The translations under genes and the position numbers were made by a program. Shown here in pieces: positions 50,324 to 58,309 of a stretch of 64,000 nucleotides of DNA. The stretch is from NCBI GenBank assembly GCA_018716105.1, contig DVKH01000019.1, positions 1-64,000 of the forward strand, in the 5' to 3' direction. Source of the DNA: Candidatus Fimivivens faecavium (lineage in GTDB: Bacteria > Bacillota > Clostridia > Oscillospirales > Ruminococcaceae). Under the pieces are notes generated by a model that had not been told where the DNA came from, ran no database searches, and was given only the letters and a program-made list of their open reading frames with translations. Within the stretch, counting starts at the first letter, position 1; every line of letters begins with the position of its first letter.

Positions 50324-50509
50324 GTGATCGACATCAGCAACGAAAAAGACATGCTCTGGGAGCGGTTTTGTTCTACCGGCAAGGTGAACGATTATCTCGC
50401 TTATGTCGGCAAAGAACCGCCCTCTGCGGCATCCAGTGCGGTACAGGAGGCACAAAACGCCCATGCAGATAGCCACCAAAGGAATCGTCATCCGGGAGCG
50501 GTCGGTTAA
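50324..50509 (+). CDS. YqzL-like small protein between era and recO
   Basis: 61 aa or less. Core MLWERFCSTGKVNDYLAYVG resembles the short YqzL proteins found in this exact position in Firmicutes. The start is unclear: GTG at 50324 lies within the GGAGGTG ribosome-binding site, and ATG at 50351 is 20 bases further. The 3' end overlaps the first 15 codons of recO. Function unknown. Confidence 0.6.
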   Translation: MIDISNEKDMLWERFCSTGKVNDYLAYVGKEPPSAASSAVQEAQNAHADSHQRNRHPGAVG

Positions 50510-51218
50510 CGACGACCGGCTTGTGACCCTTCTGACCCGCGACCACGGCGTTATCAATGCGTTTGCGAGGGGGGCAAAGAGGCTCAAGGGGAAGCTGACT
50601 TCCTCGACCGAGCTTTTTTGCTACTCTCGCCTGGTTCTGTTTGAAGGGCGCGACAGCTACACCGTCAACGCGGCGGAGTGCGACGCCTCGTTCTTCGAAC
50701 TGAGGAAGGATCTCGACAAGCTCGCGCTTGCCTCTTACATAGCGGAACTCTGCTGCGAGCTCGCCCCCAAAGAGGAGGAGGCGGAAGAATATCTGCGGCT
50801 CCTGCTCAACACGCTGCATTTTCTCAAAACCGGTCAGCGCGCCGGCGCGCAGCTCAAAGCGATTTTTGAACTGCGCCTGCTGACCATGGCCGGATTTATG
50901 CCCGATCTGGTCGGCTGCCGGGGCTGCGGCGCGCACGAAGGCCGTCTTCTGTTTCTGCCGTCTTCGGGGGAACTGGCCTGCCTTTCCTGCCGGGCAAAGG
51001 ACCCGCCGGAATCGATTGAGGAGACCATAGAGCTACCGCCGCCGGTCCTCGCGGCCATGAGGCATATCCTGTACAGCGATTTGGAGCGGCTGTTTTCGTT
51101 TCATCTTACGGAAGGAAACCTCCGCCTGCTGGCCCGTGTGAGCGAGCGCTATCTCCTCTGCCAGATGGGGAGAAGCTATAAAGCCCTCGAATTTTATCAC
51201 TCGCTCGCGGCCCTCTGA
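50463..51218 (+). CDS. recO: DNA repair protein RecO
   Basis: 251 aa from ATG at 50463, 12 bases after AGGAGG. OB-fold at the N-terminus (GIVIRERSVNDDRLVTLLTRDHG), helical domain, and a four-Cys zinc site CRGCG..CLSC near 160-185. Loads RecA on SSB-coated DNA with RecR. Confidence 0.95.
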   Translation: MQIATKGIVIRERSVNDDRLVTLLTRDHGVINAFARGAKRLKGKLTSSTELFCYSRLVLFEGRDSYTVNAAECDASFFELRKDLDKLALASYIAELCCELAPKEEEAEEYLRLLLNTLHFLKTGQRAGAQLKAIFELRLLTMAGFMPDLVGCRGCGAHEGRLLFLPSSGELACLSCRAKDPPESIEETIELPPPVLAAMRHILYSDLERLFSFHLTEGNLRLLARVSERYLLCQMGRSYKALEFYHSLAAL

Positions 51219-51275
51219 CCGCGGGCGAAGCCTTTCCGACATTTGTTTTCTCAGTACCTGAGAAGGAGAATCAAT

Positions 51276-53669
51276 ATGCCTATCACACCAAAGCACTGCC
51301 AGACGCTCGAGCTTCCAAAAGTGCTGGAACTGCTCGCCGGCTTTACCAACTGCGAGCAGAGCCGCGACTGGGCGCTCGGCCTGCAGCCCCATGACAACTA
51401 CGTTTCCGCTGTAAAGGAGATGACATTTACAGCGGATGCGCACCGCCTCACAAACCGGTTTGGCTACCCGGTTTTCTATAAAATCAAGAACTGCGCGGGC
51501 GCGCTCAAGCGCGCCGAACTCGGCAGCTCCCTGACCCTTCGGGAGCTTTTGGACATCGCGCTGATTTTAAAAACCACCCGGGGGCTGGCCGCCTGGAAAG
51601 CGCAGGCCGAGGGGGACACCGCGCTTGATCCGGCGTTTGAATGCCTTTATCAGAACCACGCGCTCGAAACGCGGCTGACCAATTCGATCGTGTCGGAGGA
51701 AGAACTTGACGACAATGCAAGCGGCGAACTCGCGGACATCCGGCGAAAAATCCGAAACAGCGGCCTTAAAATCCGCAGCCAGCTCGATTCGATGATCCGT
51801 TCGCCCCAGATTCAGAAATACCTTCAGGACCCGATCGTGACCATTCGTGACGGACGTTTTGTCATCCCGGTCAAGGCGGAATACCGGGGTGAAATCAAGG
51901 GCCTTGTCCACGACACCTCCTCGAGCGGCGCAACCTTTTTTGTCGAGCCGATGTCGGTGGTCGAGGCGAACAACGAAATCAAAATCCTGGAAAACAAGGA
52001 ACGGATCGAGATCGAACGGATCATCGCGGAACTCTCGGCGGCGGTCGGCGAGTGCGCCGGCCAGATCGGCGGGGGATACGACGCGGCGGCCGAACTCGAT
52101 CTCTACTTTGCAAAATCCCGCCTCGCGGACCGGATGCGCGCATCGGTCCCGGAACTCGGCGACGGCGGTGAAACGGTGCTTAAAAAGGCGCGTCATCCGC
52201 TGATCAACGCGGATAAAGCAGTACCGATCGACATTGCGCTCGGCGGGGAGTACGATACGCTTGTGATCACCGGCCCGAACACCGGCGGAAAGACGGTCGC
52301 GATCAAGACGCTCGGCCTTCTCTCGCTGATGGCGGCCTGCGGTTTGATGATCCCCGCTTCGGACGGGAGCCGGGTCGCGGTCTATGACAGCGTGCTCGCG
52401 GACATCGGGGACGAGCAGAGCATTGAGCAGAGCCTTTCCACCTTCTCTTCCCACATGGTCAACATTATCTCGATCGTGCGGGAGGCGGGGCCGGGGTCAC
52501 TTGTGCTGCTCGACGAGCTCGGCGCGGGGACCGACCCGGTCGAGGGCGCGGCGCTTGCGGTGTCGATCATCGAAACCCTCCGGCGGCGCGGCGCGAGAAT
52601 TGCCGCCACAACCCACTATCCGGAGGTCAAAATGTACGCGCTTGAAACGCCCGGGGTGGAGAATGCGAGCAGCGAGTTCGACGTCAAAACCCTCTCCCCG
52701 ACCTACCGACTGATCACGGGAATTCCGGGCCGGTCGAACGCATTTCTCATCAGCGGCCGCCTCGGCCTCGATCCGGCAGTGATCGAGCGGGCAAAAGAGC
52801 TGATTTCTTCAGAAAACACCCGGTTTGAGGAAGTGGTGTCCGAGCTGGAGAGGACCCGGCAGACTCTTGACGAGGAACGCAATGCCGCCCGCCTCGCGCG
52901 GGTGGAGGCGGAGCGCATCCGGGCCGAGGCGGAGGCTCAGCGCAGTAAGCTGGAAGCCGACCGCGAGCGCGAGCTGGAGAAAACCCGCCGCGACGCGCGG
53001 CGGATCATCGAGGAGACGAAGCTACGCGCCGAAATCCTCTATGAAGAACTCGACGAAATTAAAAAGCAGAAGGATAAAGAGGATTTCGGAAAGCTTCTCA
53101 CCCGCTCGAAGGCGGAATACCGCTCCGCGATGAAGGAGCTCGACGAGCTTTCGGATCCCGTCGTCGCCCGCGAGGCGCAGCAGCAGGGACTTCCACGGCC
53201 GCTGGAAAAGGGGGATATCGTCTATGTCCACACCCTTGGAAAAGAGGCGATGGTCCTGAAAAAACCGGACGGAAACAGCGTCCAGGTCCAGGCGGGAATC
53301 CTGAAGGTGACGGTCCCGATCGCCGACGTCTCGCTCGGCGCGCCGAAAAAACAGAAAGACAAGCCCGCAGGCCCGCGAAAGCGCGGTGCGTCGCTTCGCG
53401 GGGTCGCCTCGAAGGCGGAACGGAACGTTCAGACCGAACTTGACATCCGCGGCTGCGACAGCGAAGAGGGCGTCATGGAACTCAACGCCTTCCTCGACCG
53501 CGCGGTGCTTTCCGGCGTCAAAAGCGTGCGCATCATTCATGGCAAGGGAACCGGCGTCCTGCGCGCGGCGGTTCAGCAGCGGCTGCGGCAGCATCCTTCG
53601 GTGGAATCCTTCCGGCTGGGCGTCTATGGCGAGGGCGAAAACGGCGTGACCATTGCGACGTTAAAATAG
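51276..53669 (+). CDS. mutS2: MutS2 (recombination suppressor / ribosome-collision factor)
   Basis: 797 aa from ATG at 51276 (GAAGGAG upstream). No mismatch-reading domain; ATPase with GPNTGGKT and LLDELGAGTDPVEG, then a long coiled coil, KOW-like region and the C-terminal Smr nuclease domain with LDIRGCDSEEG and IIHGKGTGVLR. Described roles: blocking homologous recombination and, in Bacillus, splitting collided ribosomes. Follows recO by 57 bases. Confidence 0.97.
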   Translation: MPITPKHCQTLELPKVLELLAGFTNCEQSRDWALGLQPHDNYVSAVKEMTFTADAHRLTNRFGYPVFYKIKNCAGALKRAELGSSLTLRELLDIALILKTTRGLAAWKAQAEGDTALDPAFECLYQNHALETRLTNSIVSEEELDDNASGELADIRRKIRNSGLKIRSQLDSMIRSPQIQKYLQDPIVTIRDGRFVIPVKAEYRGEIKGLVHDTSSSGATFFVEPMSVVEANNEIKILENKERIEIERIIAELSAAVGECAGQIGGGYDAAAELDLYFAKSRLADRMRASVPELGDGGETVLKKARHPLINADKAVPIDIALGGEYDTLVITGPNTGGKTVAIKTLGLLSLMAACGLMIPASDGSRVAVYDSVLADIGDEQSIEQSLSTFSSHMVNIISIVREAGPGSLVLLDELGAGTDPVEGAALAVSIIETLRRRGARIAATTHYPEVKMYALETPGVENASSEFDVKTLSPTYRLITGIPGRSNAFLISGRLGLDPAVIERAKELISSENTRFEEVVSELERTRQTLDEERNAARLARVEAERIRAEAEAQRSKLEADRERELEKTRRDARRIIEETKLRAEILYEELDEIKKQKDKEDFGKLLTRSKAEYRSAMKELDELSDPVVAREAQQQGLPRPLEKGDIVYVHTLGKEAMVLKKPDGNSVQVQAGILKVTVPIADVSLGAPKKQKDKPAGPRKRGASLRGVASKAERNVQTELDIRGCDSEEGVMELNAFLDRAVLSGVKSVRIIHGKGTGVLRAAVQQRLRQHPSVESFRLGVYGEGENGVTIATLK

Positions 53670-53689
53670 AATGAAAAGGAAGGACGAAA

Positions 53690-54886
53690 ATGCCTGTATC
53701 TATGCGGCGGGGACAGAAATGCAAGCTTTCCGATCTTACGCAGGAAAAATGCCTGACGGTTTCGTTTCAGGCAGAACTGGCGATTGGGGGCGTTGATTTC
53801 GCCTGCTTTGGAGTGGACGCGGAACAAAAACTTTCTGATGAGCGGTATTTTATATTCTATAATCAAACTGCCTCCCCGGAAAAGGCGATTGAAGCGGCAG
53901 AACACGGTACGTCGTTTTGCATTGATTTGTCCCGGCTTCCGTCCGCAATCAAACGGTTGGTTTTTACAGTGAATGGCGACCAGGAGCAGGCGATGAGCGC
54001 CATACGAAACGGGCGGTTTGAAATTCGCTCTGCGAAGGGTGTTTTGGCGGACTGCCGGTTTTCGGGACAGGATTTTCATCGGGAACGTGCGGTAATCCTT
54101 TTGGAGCTGTATGAAAAAGACGGCGTTTGGCGTGCGTCGGCGACCCTTGGCGGGTTTAATGGCGGCCTTTCCGCGCTTCTTGCGCATTTTGGCGGGGAAG
54201 AAGCGAAACCGGCTTCGGCAGCGCCTTCGCCCGCCCCGGAGCCGAATCCTTCTCCGGCGCCGAAGGAAGACCCTTTCGGCGCTCCGCCTGCCGCAAATCC
54301 CGCGCAGCCTGCTAAGATCAGCCTGACCAAGCCCGGAGAGGCGCATAAAATCAACCTTTCCAAGACGAAAGGCACGATCCATGCGAATCTCAACTGGAAT
54401 CAATGGGTCAAGGCCGGAATCTTCGGCAGCCATAGTATTGACCTCGACCTCGCCTGCATGTACCGCCTGAAAACCGGGCATATGGGCGTTGTGCAGGCGC
54501 TTGGGAACAGCTTTGGAAGCGAGACGGCTCCCCCATACATAAGGCTCGACCACGACGACCGCACCGGGGACAGCCAGAATGGCGAAAATATGTTTTTTAC
54601 CCGGCCGGAACTCATCGAGTTGGCCGTCATCTTCACTTTTATTTATGAGGGCGCTCCCAACTGGAACGCGACCGACGCTTCGGTCACGCTCAAACAGATT
54701 GGGAACCCCGATATCGAGATCCATCTGGGAAACACTTCGTCAAGGGAACGTTTCTGCGTGATCGCCACCCTGGAAAACGACAGCGGCCAGCTTAAAGTGA
54801 CCCGGAAAGAGCAGTACTTGAAAGGCCATCGGGAGATCGACCAGGCCTTTGGTTTTGGGTTCCGCTGGACAGCGGGGCGCAAATGA
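53690..54886 (+). CDS. TerD-family stress protein, two domains
   Basis: 398 aa. Two TerD-like halves are joined by a Pro/Ala linker (about 170-210): the first has LSDLTQEKCLTVSFQAEL and VDFACFGVDAEQKLSDERYFIFYNQ; the second is more typical with IDLDLACMYRLKTG, IRLDHDDRTGDSQNGENMFF (Asp-rich, calcium-binding) and DQAFGFGFRW. Relatives take part in tellurite, phage and envelope stress responses with TerC partners, none of which is present here. RBS AAAGGAAGG. Confidence 0.9.
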   Translation: MPVSMRRGQKCKLSDLTQEKCLTVSFQAELAIGGVDFACFGVDAEQKLSDERYFIFYNQTASPEKAIEAAEHGTSFCIDLSRLPSAIKRLVFTVNGDQEQAMSAIRNGRFEIRSAKGVLADCRFSGQDFHRERAVILLELYEKDGVWRASATLGGFNGGLSALLAHFGGEEAKPASAAPSPAPEPNPSPAPKEDPFGAPPAANPAQPAKISLTKPGEAHKINLSKTKGTIHANLNWNQWVKAGIFGSHSIDLDLACMYRLKTGHMGVVQALGNSFGSETAPPYIRLDHDDRTGDSQNGENMFFTRPELIELAVIFTFIYEGAPNWNATDASVTLKQIGNPDIEIHLGNTSSRERFCVIATLENDSGQLKVTRKEQYLKGHREIDQAFGFGFRWTAGRK

Positions 54887-54959
54887 ATACAGCCGGGGCG
54901 CATGCCAGCAAATACAAAAAGCAGGAGGCCCTGGCAAAGCCTTCTCAATCGCGCTGGGA

Positions 54960-55004
54960 ACCCCGGCAGGCATTGCGTCAACAATCCCTGCCGGGGTCCT
55001 ATTT
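54960..55004 (+). terminator. terminator after the TerD-like gene
   Basis: ACCCCGGCAGG (54960-54970) pairs with CCTGCCGGGGT (54987-54997), followed by CCTATTT. The uridine run is interrupted. Confidence 0.65.
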
Positions 55005-55108
55005 CTATGTTTACCGCCTTGGTGTTGAGCAATGCGGTCTTATTTTCTATCTTTTTGCTTCGCCAAAACGAATTATATTGTGCATCCGACGAATGAAAGG
55101 CAAGAAGC

Positions 55109-55137
55109 TTGACAATCCGGTGCGGATTGATTATCAT
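55109..55137 (+). promoter_or_regulatory. sigma-A promoter of the surface-polymer operon
   Basis: TTGACA (55109-55114), 17-base spacer, TATCAT (55132-55137); transcription starts near 55144, just upstream of the riboswitch. Confidence 0.8.
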
Positions 55138-55155
55138 ATTGTGGATTCCTTCTGA

Positions 55156-55240
55156 GGAGCAAACGATAGAAGGCAATGATGCAGTATCCTTATTTGGGCG
55201 CTTTGATACTGCGGAGCCAAGTAGCGCAACCGGTCTATTG
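55156..55240 (+). promoter_or_regulatory. class II cyclic di-GMP riboswitch
   Basis: The class II c-di-GMP aptamer blocks occur in order: GGAGCAAACG, GGCAATGATG, the hairpin GCAGTATC/GATACTGC (55181-55188/55205-55212), TTGGGCGCTTTGA, and AAGTAGCGCAACCGG. P1 is CGATAG (55164-55169) with CTATTG (55235-55240). The 3' strand of P1 is also the 5' strand of the terminator at 55232-55290, so ligand binding should prevent termination (ON switch). Confidence 0.88.
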
Positions 55241-55290
55241 AGGGCGACAGATGATTTCTGTAGCGTTGCAATAGGCCGTTTTCTTTTTTC
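55232..55290 (+). terminator. riboswitch expression-platform terminator
   Basis: GGTCTATTG (55232-55240) pairs with CAATAGGCC (55269-55277) around an inner ACAG/CTGT hairpin, followed by GTTTTCTTTTTTC. Mutually exclusive with aptamer P1. Confidence 0.85.
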
Positions 55291-55365
55291 TTGTCGATTC
55301 ATTTGCCGAGATTTCCCTTTACCTTCAAGCGCATCCATGCATCATACAACGGAGGCCGATATACA

Positions 55366-56061
55366 ATGAACGATGTCCTGCGCCAAGAGAAAAAATTTGC
55401 CATCAATGTTTCGGACGGAATGACCCTGCGAAGCCGGCTGGGATCCGTGATGCGCGGGGACGCCCACAACGGCGCCCAGGGATATATCATCCGCTCTTTG
55501 TATTTTGATACCCCGGACGACGAGGATTTCAGCAGCAAGATCGAAGGCCTGGAACTGCGGCGGAAGATCCGCCTGCGTACATACAGCCCCCAGTCGGACT
55601 TTGCCATGCTGGAGATGAAGCAAAAGGAGGGTCCATACCAGCGCAAGCGGTCCCTGCGTCTCAGCCGGGAGGAGGCCCGGCGGCTGTGCATGGGGGATTA
55701 TCGCCCCCTGCAGGCATACGCGGATCCCTTCGCGGCGGAGTGCTACGGCCTGATGCATTGGCGCTGCTACAGGCCCAAGGCGGTGGTGGAATACCGCCGG
55801 CATGCCTATGTGGCCAGGGAAAATCATATCCGGATCACGCTGGACGGCCAGATCACCGCCACCGAGTCCAACTGCGACCTATTTTCCGCCCGGCTGCCTA
55901 TGTACCCGGTGATGGACCCGTTCCGCATGGTGCTGGAGGTCAAGTACAACGGGTTCCTGCTCAGCTATATCAAGGATCTGCTGGACCTGGTGGAGCGCTC
56001 GGAACTGTCGGTCAGCAAATACTGTCTGGCCCGCAGCGTCTCCCTGGGCATACGGGCCTAA
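55366..56061 (+). CDS. VTC-domain (polyphosphate-polymerase-like) protein
   Basis: 231 aa from ATG at 55366 (GGAGG upstream). VTC/CYTH-type tunnel fold: RQEKKFAIN at the start, IIRSLYFDTPDDEDF, KIRLRTYSP, MLEMKQKEG, VVEYRRHAYV, RITLDGQI and VLEVKYNGFLLSYI supply the repeated basic and Glu residues that bind triphosphate and metals. In Clostridia the gene is regularly paired with DUF4956 and CotH, so a role in polymer or phosphotransfer chemistry at the surface is likely rather than proven polyphosphate synthesis. First gene after the riboswitch. Confidence 0.9.
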   Translation: MNDVLRQEKKFAINVSDGMTLRSRLGSVMRGDAHNGAQGYIIRSLYFDTPDDEDFSSKIEGLELRRKIRLRTYSPQSDFAMLEMKQKEGPYQRKRSLRLSREEARRLCMGDYRPLQAYADPFAAECYGLMHWRCYRPKAVVEYRRHAYVARENHIRITLDGQITATESNCDLFSARLPMYPVMDPFRMVLEVKYNGFLLSYIKDLLDLVERSELSVSKYCLARSVSLGIRA

Positions 56062-56084
56062 TTGAAAGGAAGGAGAAGACCAGC

Positions 56085-56774
56085 ATGAGAGAGTATCTGT
56101 TTCAGCTTCTGGAGACCAGCGGCGGAGAGCTGACCGCGGAAATCATCGCCATCCGTCTGGCGATGTCGGCGGTCATTGCGGCATTTTTGTTCCTGTCCTA
56201 CCGCCTGTCCCACAGCGGGAGCATTTACAGCGCCAAGTTCAACGTATCTCTGGCGGCTCTGACGGTCATCACCACCACGGTCATGATCGTCATCGGCAAC
56301 AATATCGCCCTTTCTCTCGGCATGGTGGGCGCTTTATCCATTGTCCGGTTTCGGACGGCTATCAAGGACTCCCGTGATACCGTCTATATCTTCTGGGCCA
56401 TTGTGGTGGGAATCTGCTGTGGCTCCGGGGACTATCTGGTCGCGTCGGCGGGAAGCGCCGTGGTGTTCCTGGTTCTGCTTTTGTTCGGCCGGATCCGCAA
56501 TGACAGCCGGGCGCTGCTCATTCTGCGGGCCGCGCGGGTCAACGAACCCAAAGTGGAATCGCTCATTTTCCAGTACTATGACCGCAAGGCGATCCTCCGG
56601 GCCAAAAATACCACGGATGAGAGCGTCGAATTCATCTTTGAACTCAACGGGAAATACCTTCGTAAGCCCGCGGGCGAAAAGACAATAGGCAAGGGCATCA
56701 CCGACGCCGTCTACGAGATCGGCGGCATCGAGTACTTTAATATCGTGCTGCAAAACGACGAGATCGGCGGCTGA
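56085..56774 (+). CDS. DUF4956 membrane protein
   Basis: 229 aa. Four membrane helices in the first 140 residues, with the family block MVGALSIVRFRTAIKDSRDTVYIFWAI, then a cytoplasmic C-terminal domain (ferredoxin-like, GKGITDAVYEIGGIEYFNIVLQ). Function unknown; co-occurs with VTC and CotH genes. RBS AAGGAAGGAG. Complete length. Confidence 0.9.
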   Translation: MREYLFQLLETSGGELTAEIIAIRLAMSAVIAAFLFLSYRLSHSGSIYSAKFNVSLAALTVITTTVMIVIGNNIALSLGMVGALSIVRFRTAIKDSRDTVYIFWAIVVGICCGSGDYLVASAGSAVVFLVLLLFGRIRNDSRALLILRAARVNEPKVESLIFQYYDRKAILRAKNTTDESVEFIFELNGKYLRKPAGEKTIGKGITDAVYEIGGIEYFNIVLQNDEIGG

Positions 56775-56806
56775 CTGGCGCGCCGGGCGGAAGGAGGGCG
56801 TAAGGG

Positions 56807-58285
56807 GTGAAATACAGAGTATTCGGCGTCGTCATGGCTGCGCTGATGCTGGCCTGCGCTCTGGCGGCAACCGCGATGGAGGCAAAAGAGGGGCCGTACC
56901 GGATCCACCAGCACCTCGCCGCCCGGAAACCGGATGCGGGATGCGGCTGCGACGGCAGCGAGCTTTGCACCCATCTGCCGCTCGTCCTCATTGAAACCGG
57001 CGGGGCCGAGATCCCGGGGACGCCGCTGGGCCATGATGCGGATGGGGACGCCGTCTATTCCACCACGGCGAGCGGTGAGAGTATGCTGCCCGTCCATATT
57101 TCCATTTTGGATGACGAAACACGCAACCACCACCCCTCCGACAAACCGGATGTGGAAAGTTCCGCCATTATCCGTGTGCGCGGGCGCTCCTCCCGCTATT
57201 TTGACAAACATAATTACCTCCTGCGCTTTACAAACGACGACGGGAGCTATGCCAGTTACAAAATCATGGGAATGGAGCGTCACTACGAGTGGGCGCTTCA
57301 CGGCCCATATATGGATAAATCCCTGATCCGCAACTACCTGTGGTACAACATTGCCGGCGAGATGATGGGTTACGCCCCCAACGTCCGGTTTTGCGAAGTG
57401 ATCCTGAACGGGGAATACCAGGGCCTCTACCTGATGACGGAGACCATCACAAACGGGGAGGACTGCCGGGTAAATATTTCCGAACCCATCGGCAGCACCA
57501 CATCCACCGGTTATGTGCTTCGTCTGGACCAAGGCAGCAAGACGGAGCTGAAAAATATCAACAACTTCACATATTATTCATACCGGATCAGCAGGAAAAA
57601 TAAGTTGAATCTTAATATAGAATATCCCAGGGCCGGCGCTCTGACCGCGGAAATGGCGGACGCGATCGAGCAGGAATTTTCCAACTTTGAAAAGGCGCTC
57701 TACTCCTTTGACCATGACTCGCGGGTTTACGGTTATCAAAACTGGATCGATACGGATTCTTTTGTGGACTATTTTATCATCAATGAGTTTACACAAAATT
57801 ACGACGCCGGGTATCTGTCGACATTCCTCTACAAGGATATCGGCGGAAAGTACAAGATGGCGGTTTGGGACTTCAACAATGCCTGCGGCAACTACAATGA
57901 GGTGCGCCCGTGGCTGCCGGGCTTTCAAATACAGGATACGGTTTGGCAGTGGATGCTGACCAAGGACGAGGCATACTGCCAGCGGATCATCGACCGTTAC
58001 CGGATGTGGCGCAAGGGCGTTCTCAGCGAGGAATACCTGCTCAATTATATCGACGAGACCCTTGATTATCTGGGACCGGCGGTGGGGCGTAATTTTGAGG
58101 TCTGGGGCTATACCTTTGAAGACTACCGTCCCCTGTCGCCGGACAGCCGCAACCCGGACAGCTTTGAACAGGCTGTGGAAGATTTAAAGAGTTTTATTCA
58201 AAACCGGGGCGCTTGGATGGACGAATACATCGAAACCGTGCGGCAGTATGGACACCCCTCCGTCAACAAGCGATACAATCACTGA
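56807..58285 (+). CDS. secreted CotH-family protein kinase-like protein
   Basis: 492 aa from GTG at 56807. Signal peptide 1-24. The CotH fold is seen in SSRYFDKHNYLLRF, MERHYEWALHGPYMDKSLIRNYL, VILNGEYQGLYLMTE, GYVLRLDQGS and KMAVWDFNNACGN (the DxN metal/catalytic-type motif). CotH kinases phosphorylate spore-coat proteins in Bacillus; extracellular homologues in such operons may modify polymer or surface proteins. Confidence 0.88.
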   Translation: MKYRVFGVVMAALMLACALAATAMEAKEGPYRIHQHLAARKPDAGCGCDGSELCTHLPLVLIETGGAEIPGTPLGHDADGDAVYSTTASGESMLPVHISILDDETRNHHPSDKPDVESSAIIRVRGRSSRYFDKHNYLLRFTNDDGSYASYKIMGMERHYEWALHGPYMDKSLIRNYLWYNIAGEMMGYAPNVRFCEVILNGEYQGLYLMTETITNGEDCRVNISEPIGSTTSTGYVLRLDQGSKTELKNINNFTYYSYRISRKNKLNLNIEYPRAGALTAEMADAIEQEFSNFEKALYSFDHDSRVYGYQNWIDTDSFVDYFIINEFTQNYDAGYLSTFLYKDIGGKYKMAVWDFNNACGNYNEVRPWLPGFQIQDTVWQWMLTKDEAYCQRIIDRYRMWRKGVLSEEYLLNYIDETLDYLGPAVGRNFEVWGYTFEDYRPLSPDSRNPDSFEQAVEDLKSFIQNRGAWMDEYIETVRQYGHPSVNKRYNH

Positions 58286-58309
58286 GCCTGGGAAGGAGAT
58301 GCGCCCGCT